Part shown: one piece after another, positions 6,152 through 10,337 of the stretch
How the letters are laid out: each line of letters begins with the position of its first letter
Position numbering within the stretch: position 1 is the first letter of the stretch
Assembly: GCA_937916025.1 (NCBI GenBank)
Contig: CALGGX010000225.1
Span: 1 to 10,337, forward strand
Direction: 5' to 3'
Source: an uncultured Selenomonadales bacterium
GTDB taxonomy: Bacteria > Bacillota_C > Negativicutes > Selenomonadales > Selenomonadaceae
DNA length: 10,337 nucleotides
The notes under the pieces: model-generated
Told to the model about the DNA's origin: nothing
The model's database searches: none
The model's input: the letters and a program-made list of their open reading frames with translations, nothing else
Program-made: the position numbers and the translations under genes

Positions 6152-7144
6152 ATGCAATACGTAAAATTCGGCAACACGGGAATGGATGTTTCGCGCATTT
6201 GCCTCGGAATGATGAGCTTCGGCAAGCCCGGCAAGGAGAACGGCGTTTTTCCTTGGGCGAAGGATTACGACGACGCAAAGTCGATGTTCAAACGCGCGAT
6301 CGAGCTCGGCATCAACTACTTCGATACCGCCAACGTCTATCAGATGGGCTCGAGCGAGGAGATCACCGGCAAATTGATCCGCGAGTTCGGACTTGACCGC
6401 GATGAGATCGTCGTCGCGACCAAAGTCAACTTCGAGATGCGCCCCGGGCGTCCGAACGGCGGCGGCTTGTCTCGCAAAAACATCATGGCGGAGATCGATC
6501 ACAGCCTTCAGCGTCTGCAAATGGATTATGTAGACGTGTATCAAATTCATCGACTTGATCCGAAAACGCCGATGCCCGAGATCATGGAAGCGTTGCACGA
6601 CGTCGTCAAGTCCGGCAAGGCGAGATATATCGGCGCGTCGACGATCTTCGCGTGGCAACTCGAGCGCATGCAACAGATCGCCGAAAAGCATGATTGGACG
6701 CAATTCGCCTCGCTCCAACCGCAATACAATTTGATCTATCGCGAGGAAGAACGCGAGATCATGCCGTTGTGCAAAGATCGCGGCATGGCAGTCGTGCCGT
6801 GGAGTCCGCTCGCCGGAGGGCGTTGCGCGCATCCGTGGGGAACCAAAACCGCGCGGAACTCGATCGACGAAGTCTCGCCGATGGTCTGGAACGCGACCAA
6901 CGATGTCGACAAAGTCGTCGTCGACAATCTCGAAAAAGTCGCGCGCGAGCATGGTCGTTCGATGGCGCAAGAGGCTCTCGCATGGATGCTCGGCAAAGAT
7001 TACATCACCGCCCCGATTGTCGGCACAACGAACATCAAACACATCGAGGAAGCCGTTGCCGCAGTCGACATCAAACTCGACGAAGACGAGATCAAAGCAC
7101 TCGAAGCTCCGTACGTTCCGCACATCAAAACCGGCGCATTTTAA
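6152..7144 (+). CDS. Aldo/keto reductase, first of a tandem pair
   Basis: The protein is 330 residues, a full-length (alpha/beta)8 NADPH-dependent aldo/keto reductase. The catalytic tetrad is complete: Asp58 and Tyr63 in FDTANVY, Lys91 in ATK, His133 in YQIHRLD. The cofactor end is also present (VVPWSPLAGGRCAHP, then APIVGTTNIKHIEEAVAAVD). By pattern it belongs with the YajO/Tas-like bacterial AKRs, which reduce aldehydes and ketones and are often stress linked. ATG 6152 is chosen over GTG 6143 because GGAG lies eight bases upstream and the second copy starts with the same MQYVKFGNTGMDVSRICLG. An insert around residues 235-250 (TKTARNSIDEVSPMVW) differs from its neighbour. It is separated from copy two by 61 bases carrying its own inverted repeat. 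Confidence 0.95.
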   Translation: MQYVKFGNTGMDVSRICLGMMSFGKPGKENGVFPWAKDYDDAKSMFKRAIELGINYFDTANVYQMGSSEEITGKLIREFGLDRDEIVVATKVNFEMRPGRPNGGGLSRKNIMAEIDHSLQRLQMDYVDVYQIHRLDPKTPMPEIMEALHDVVKSGKARYIGASTIFAWQLERMQQIAEKHDWTQFASLQPQYNLIYREEEREIMPLCKDRGMAVVPWSPLAGGRCAHPWGTKTARNSIDEVSPMVWNATNDVDKVVVDNLEKVAREHGRSMAQEALAWMLGKDYITAPIVGTTNIKHIEEAVAAVDIKLDEDEIKALEAPYVPHIKTGAF

Positions 7145-7163
7145 TTGATCTCGACGGTTGAAT

Positions 7164-7183
7164 ATGATACGATCCGGTATCAT
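7164..7183. promoter_or_regulatory. Inverted repeat, candidate operator of the second aldo/keto reductase
   Basis: ATGATAC (7164-7170) and GTATCAT (7177-7183) are perfect seven-base inverted arms around a six-base spacer, 22 bases before ATG 7206. TATGAT (7163-7168), one base from a -10 consensus, overlaps the left arm, so a bound protein would block polymerase. The half-site matches the core of the palindrome upstream of the first copy. Confidence 0.45.
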
Positions 7184-7205
7184 CAATCAACAGGAGAGAT
7201 CGTAA

Positions 7206-8195
7206 ATGCAATACGTAAAATTCGGCAACACCGGCATGGACGTTTCGCGCATTTGCCTCGGGTGCATGAATTTCGGCGAGCCGAGCGAAGCGGACGACAT
7301 TTTTACAATCACGAAAGATTACGACGAGGCACGCGAGATTTTTCAGCGCGCGATTGAACTCGGCATTAATTTTTTCGATACGTCAAACGTCTATCAGCTC
7401 GGCTCGAGCGAAGAGTTCCTCGGACGTTTGATCCGCGAGTTCGGTCTCGATCGCGATACGATTGTCCTTGCAACAAAAGTCGGCTTCGACATGCGTTCGG
7501 AAACGCCGAACGGCGGCGGGCTCTCGCGCAAACACATTTTATCGGAGATCGATCACAGTCTGAAACGGCTCGGAACGGATTATGTCGACTTGTATCAAAT
7601 CCACAAACTCGATCCGCTCACGCCGATTGAGGAGACAATGGAAGCATTGCACGACGTCGTCAAGGCAGGCAAGGCGAGATACATCGGCGCGCCGAATCTC
7701 ATGGCATGGCAACTCGAGCGCATGCAAAACCTCGCGACCGTCAATCATTGGACGAAGTTTTCAGCCATTCAAATGCAATACAATCTGATCTATCGCGAAG
7801 AAGAGCGCGAATTGATCCCGCTCTGTCAGGATCGAAAGCTCGCAATCATTCCGTGGAGTCCGCTCGCGGGCGGGCGTTGCGCGCAACCGTCGTCCGGCTC
7901 GCAAGATGATGAAGTGAATCTCGATGATCTGTCGGCATTGCTCGCAAGCGTCTCGGTTGACGATGTCGACAAGGCTGTGATTGACAACATCGAGCAGGCA
8001 GCAAATGAGCGCGGCTGTTCGATGGCGCAGGAAGCTCTCGCATGGATTTTCAGCAAAAGCTACATCACTTCACCGATCGTCGGAGCAACGAGCGTCGAGA
8101 ACCTTGAAGAAGCGGCGTCGGCAGTCGACATCACTCTTGACGAAGACGAAATTCAACTGCTCGAATCCGCTTACGCGCCGCACCGGAAGAAATAA
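7206..8195 (+). CDS. Aldo/keto reductase, second of a tandem pair
   Basis: The protein is 329 residues and clearly paralogous to the preceding gene; the first 19 residues are identical. The tetrad is intact: Asp58 and Tyr63 (FDTSNVY), Lys91, His133 (YQIHKLD). The cofactor-binding end reads IIPWSPLAGGRCAQP and SPIVGATSVENLEEAASAVD. The region around residues 235-255 (SGSQDDEVNLDDLSALLASV) is longer and unrelated to the first copy. This is where substrate-loop differences usually fall in AKRs, so the two may have different substrates. AGGAGA stands eight bases before ATG 7206. The TAA stop (8193-8195) is part of the first unit of the heptamer array that follows. The gene has its own candidate operator, so it need not be strictly cotranscribed with copy one. 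Confidence 0.95.
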   Translation: MQYVKFGNTGMDVSRICLGCMNFGEPSEADDIFTITKDYDEAREIFQRAIELGINFFDTSNVYQLGSSEEFLGRLIREFGLDRDTIVLATKVGFDMRSETPNGGGLSRKHILSEIDHSLKRLGTDYVDLYQIHKLDPLTPIEETMEALHDVVKAGKARYIGAPNLMAWQLERMQNLATVNHWTKFSAIQMQYNLIYREEERELIPLCQDRKLAIIPWSPLAGGRCAQPSSGSQDDEVNLDDLSALLASVSVDDVDKAVIDNIEQAANERGCSMAQEALAWIFSKSYITSPIVGATSVENLEEAASAVDITLDEDEIQLLESAYAPHRKK

Positions 8196-8390
8196 TGCGT
8201 AATGCGTAATGCGTAATTAGGAATTAAGAAAACGGGCTTTCAATTTCTAAATCCAAATTTCTAAATCCTAAATCCTAATTCCAAATTCCAAATTCCTAAT
8301 TTCTAATTCCTAATTTCTAATTTCTAATTCCTAAATCCTAATTCCTAAATCCTAATTACGAATTACGAATTACGAATTACGAATTATTAA
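8193..8390. repeat. AT-rich 7-bp tandem repeat array between convergent genes
   Basis: A core of 21 uninterrupted heptamers runs in perfect phase from 8244 to 8390. The unit is (T/A)T(T/C)C(T/A)AA, with variants TTTCTAA, ATCCTAA, TTCCTAA, TTCCAAA and ATCCAAA; four TTACGAA units (8356-8383) and one TTATTAA close the right end. On the left, TAATGCG occurs three times (8193-8213), then TAATTAG and GAATTAA, then a 16-base non-repeat spacer. The array occupies the whole gap between the aldo/keto reductase and the DUF502 gene and contributes both stop codons. The left arm (8197-8226) and right arm (8346-8375) are inverted with 26 of 30 bases complementary, so a long imperfect hairpin could form. 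No coding sense is possible. Confidence 0.93.
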
Positions 8391-8977
8391 TTGGGTTTTA
8401 CCGCGCCGGCGGTTAACATGAATCGGAGTGCATCTTCCGGCTTGATGTCGACGAAGATCACTTCCGATTTTTTTACGAACAAATTCGTGCCGGAAGTCAT
8501 GTTCAAACTCCACGGCACAAAGACGCAGGCATATTCGCCGTTGAGTTTTTCGTTGACGGCAGACGGCGCGTCACCGATCAAAAATCCCATCGTCATCGAT
8601 TGATGATACGGCACGAGCACGACGGTGTGAAACATGCCGCTCGAATCGAATACAGCCGTCGAAAATTGCTTGACGCTTTTGTAGATGAATTTGACGACGG
8701 GAATTTTATCGAGCAACGACTCGCCGAACTCGATCAATTTTTGCAACAGCCAATGCGAAGATATCCAGCCGACGACGAAGATTATCAGCAACAATACGAT
8801 AAGCCCGAGCCCCGGGAAATCAAACGGCAGGTATTGCCCGAGCATTTTCTCCGTCACATCGAGAACCCATTTGACGGCAAACAGCGTAATCGATGCGGGA
8901 ATCAGGACGATGAGTCCGTTGATGAAGTATCGCGAAATTGCGCCGTTGCCGTCAGTATTTTTTTTGTCCAAGGTCAT
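8387..8977 (-). CDS. DUF502 family membrane protein
   Basis: The protein is 196 residues. Two hydrophobic segments lie at about 18-40 (YFINGLIVLIPASITLFAVK) and 56-74 (GLGLIVLLLIIFVVGWISS). A conserved soluble part follows: DKIPVVKFIYKSVKQFSTAV, then VPYHQSMTMGFLIGDAP and YACVFVPWSLNMTSGTNLFV. The IPxVxxIYxxxKQ and PTPLNPTSG-like turns are DUF502 hallmarks. Function is not established for the family. ATG 8977 is chosen because its ATGA overlaps the era stop (8974-8976), a coupled junction; the longer frame begins at a TTG (9022) inside era. The gene is the last of the usp-era operon and its stop lies inside the heptamer array. Confidence 0.88.
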   Translation of the reverse strand: MTLDKKNTDGNGAISRYFINGLIVLIPASITLFAVKWVLDVTEKMLGQYLPFDFPGLGLIVLLLIIFVVGWISSHWLLQKLIEFGESLLDKIPVVKFIYKSVKQFSTAVFDSSGMFHTVVLVPYHQSMTMGFLIGDAPSAVNEKLNGEYACVFVPWSLNMTSGTNLFVKKSEVIFVDIKPEDALRFMLTAGAVKPN

Positions 8978-9870
8978 TCTCCCAGTCCGAAGTTTTGAAT
9001 TGCGCCGACGGAGTTTCGCCAATCTTTTTTGACTTTTACCCAGAGATCGAGAAACACTTTCGATCCGAGCAACATCTCAATTTCCGGACGCGCCTGCGAG
9101 CCGACTGTTTTGAGCATCGAGCCCTTCTTGCCGATCAAAATGCCTTTTTGCGACTCGCGCTCGACGTAAATATACGCACGAATGTATTGATCGCCGTTCG
9201 GACGCTTCGTCATTTCTTCGATGTCGACCGCGATCGAGTGCGGTACTTCGTCTTCAGTCAAGTGCAACAACTTCTCGCGGACGATCTCGGCAATGATCAA
9301 TCGCTCCGGCTGATCGGTAACCATGTCGTCGGGGTAATATTTCGGACCGATCGGCAGGAATTTTTTGATCTCGTCGAGGAGATCGTCGACATTGGTTCCA
9401 TCCGCCGCACTGATCGGAACGATCGCCGCGAAATTTCTCCGCGCGGAATATTCGGCGAGGATCGGCAACAATTTTTCGCGCTCGAGCAGATCGATCTTGT
9501 TGACGACCAAAATCACCGGACGCTCGGTCGACTTAAGCCGCTCGAGAATGTATTTCTCGCCGCCGCCGAATTTTTCATTGGCGTCGATCACAAACAGAAT
9601 TACGTCGACTTCTTTCAGCGTACCTTCCGCCGCGCGGAGCATGTATTCGCCGAGCTTGAACTTCGGTTTATGAATGCCGGGCGTGTCGAGGAAAATCACT
9701 TGCGCGTCGTCGACTGTCAAAATGCATTGAATGCGCGAGCGCGTCGTTTGCGGCTTATCGGAAGTGATCGCGATCTTCTGCCCGATCAGTCGATTGATCA
9801 GCGTCGACTTGCCGACATTCGGACGCCCGATCACTGCCGCAAAGCCCGATTTGAATTCCGCGCCGCTCAT
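8974..9870 (-). CDS. era: GTPase Era
   Basis: The protein is 298 residues, the usual Era length, with all GTPase motifs. These are G1 GRPNVGKS (15-22), the switch QTTRSRIQCI (41-50), G3 DTPGIHKPK (62-70), G4 NKID (124-127) and G5 SAADGTN (154-160). The C-terminal KH domain includes the loop KGILIGKKGSMLKTVG. Era binds the 3' end of 16S rRNA and helps mature the 30S subunit; it is close to essential in most bacteria. The start ATG overlaps the stop of the Usp gene (ATGA) and its own stop overlaps the DUF502 start (ATGA), so three genes are translationally coupled. This Usp-Era pairing differs from the common ybeY-dgkA-era order. Confidence 0.97.
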   Translation of the reverse strand: MSGAEFKSGFAAVIGRPNVGKSTLINRLIGQKIAITSDKPQTTRSRIQCILTVDDAQVIFLDTPGIHKPKFKLGEYMLRAAEGTLKEVDVILFVIDANEKFGGGEKYILERLKSTERPVILVVNKIDLLEREKLLPILAEYSARRNFAAIVPISAADGTNVDDLLDEIKKFLPIGPKYYPDDMVTDQPERLIIAEIVREKLLHLTEDEVPHSIAVDIEEMTKRPNGDQYIRAYIYVERESQKGILIGKKGSMLKTVGSQARPEIEMLLGSKVFLDLWVKVKKDWRNSVGAIQNFGLGE

Positions 9871-10169
9871 TTGATCACCATTACCGGCACTTTGGCAAGC
9901 TCGACGACTTTTTGACTGACACTGCCGAGCAACGCGCCTTTGAATAATCCGAGTCCGCGACTGCCCATGATGATCATATCCGAGCCTTCCGCTTCGGCGA
10001 CTTTCAAAATCGCTTTGCAGATCACGCCGGTCTCGACGTGGTTATCGAATTTGATATCCGCCGGAAGTTTCGTCTTAATTCTGTCGAAAACGAGATGACT
10101 CGGAATGTCTTTGTTGATCTCGCTGGCGACGTAAACAAAATCCATTTTCGCGCGGAACTTCGTCGCGAG
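9867..10169 (-). CDS. Universal stress protein UspA domain, N-terminus missing (chimeric contig end)
   Basis: About 100 C-terminal residues of a UspA-type protein are present, from roughly LATKFRAKMDFVYVASEINK to the end KVPVMVIK. The ATP-binding signature G-2X-G-9X-G-S is complete in GSRGLGLFKGALLGS. This marks an ATP-binding universal stress protein. The first 40 or so residues of a normal Usp (beta-1, the ILVPVDGS-like strand and helix 1) are absent; an aldo/keto reductase fragment takes their place in frame. The join falls in the codons for LATKF (10155-10169), a sequence plausible in both families, so the Usp gene is probably intact in the genome and broken only in this assembly. It is coupled to era by an ATGA overlap. 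Confidence 0.8.
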   Translation of the reverse strand, partial: LATKFRAKMDFVYVASEINKDIPSHLVFDRIKTKLPADIKFDNHVETGVICKAILKVAEAEGSDMIIMGSRGLGLFKGALLGSVSQKVVELAKVPVMVIK

Positions 10170-10314
10170 ATAAAACTTGTCACGCGGATATTTCTTCAGA
10201 GCACGTCCCATAGCAAGTTCGGAATTGCCTGCATGGTAGCCCCACGCCGTATCATAGTAATTAATTCCCTGCGAAAAAGCGTAATCCACCATCTCCTGAA
10301 CCGCATTTTCATCA
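10155..10314 (-). CDS. N-terminal fragment of a second-type aldo/keto reductase, misjoined to Usp
   Basis: On the minus strand, DENAVQEMVDYAFSQGINYY and then DTAWGYHAGNSELAMGRALK, KYPRDKFYLATKF read as an AKR N-terminal region. Asp and Tyr of the tetrad lie in YYDTAWGY, and the lysine is in ATK. The AWGYHAGNSE form recalls the AKRs that carry a C-terminal 4Fe-4S domain (COG1453 type), unlike the two complete AKRs in the window. Only about 55 residues are present, too few for a barrel. The 5' end runs into sequencing adapter at 10315 and the 3' end switches to a Usp domain. It most likely comes from elsewhere in the genome, or from another organism in the sample. Confidence 0.7.
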
Positions 10315-10337
10315 AGATCGGAAGAGCGTCGTGTAGG
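10315..10337. other. Illumina TruSeq adapter sequence at the contig end (artefact)
   Basis: The last 23 bases begin AGATCGGAAGAGCGTC and continue GTGTAGG to the edge. This is an exact match to the start of the TruSeq universal adapter complement as it appears in read-through of short inserts. It is not biological and should be trimmed; the insert ends at 10314. Confidence 0.96.

Noticed and set aside
6080..7186. A 368-residue minus-strand frame
   Set aside because: It is antisense to the first aldo/keto reductase, whose catalytic tetrad and ribosome site are clear. The frame has no family features.
8193..8390. CRISPR array
   Set aside because: Units are 7 bp, contiguous and without unique spacers; no cas genes are nearby.
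8938..9915. A 325-residue plus-strand frame
   Set aside because: It is antisense to era, which has every GTPase motif.
9867..10292. A novel aldo/keto reductase-universal stress protein fusion
   Set aside because: Both domains are incomplete, the join is at a short shared string, and adapter sequence follows within 150 bases, so a misassembly is far more likely.

Overview
The window is a piece of a bacterial contig of about 50% GC with strong Shine-Dalgarno sites (GGAG/AGGAG type), tight gene packing and several stop/start overlaps. The gene set is an azlC-type permease, a LysR regulator, exported SagB-type nitroreductase, flavodoxins, aldo/keto reductases, Usp, era and a DUF502 membrane protein. 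It suggests an anaerobic Firmicutes-like organism, possibly of the Negativicutes; that placement is inference from gene content, since no rRNA or lineage marker is present.

Layout. Positions 1-110 hold the tail of a plus-strand gene, followed by a doubtful small ORF. On the minus strand, reading leftward from 2555, come an exported SagB-like nitroreductase, a LysR-type regulator and AzlC. Diverging from the nitroreductase is a plus-strand operon (2669-5531): an exported alpha/beta-hydrolase esterase, a hexapeptide O-acetyltransferase, an iron-sulfur-flavoprotein-like FMN reductase and a flavodoxin. A YbjN-like gene then lies on the minus strand and diverges from two tandem paralogous aldo/keto reductases (6152-8195). 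Together these look like a redox/detoxification island with a local LysR regulator. The substrate cannot be read from the sequence.

Positions 8193-8390 are an AT-rich array of 7-bp units filling the whole gap between two convergent genes; it supplies the stop codons of both. To its right is a minus-strand housekeeping operon: universal stress protein, then era, then the DUF502 protein, joined by two ATGA overlaps.

The right end is not genuine chromosome. The last 23 bases match the Illumina TruSeq adapter. The roughly 150 bases before it encode the N-terminal part of an aldo/keto reductase, joined in frame to the middle of the Usp gene at a short stretch encoding LATKF. This is best read as an adapter-bearing chimeric assembly end, so the apparent AKR-Usp fusion should not be annotated as a real protein.
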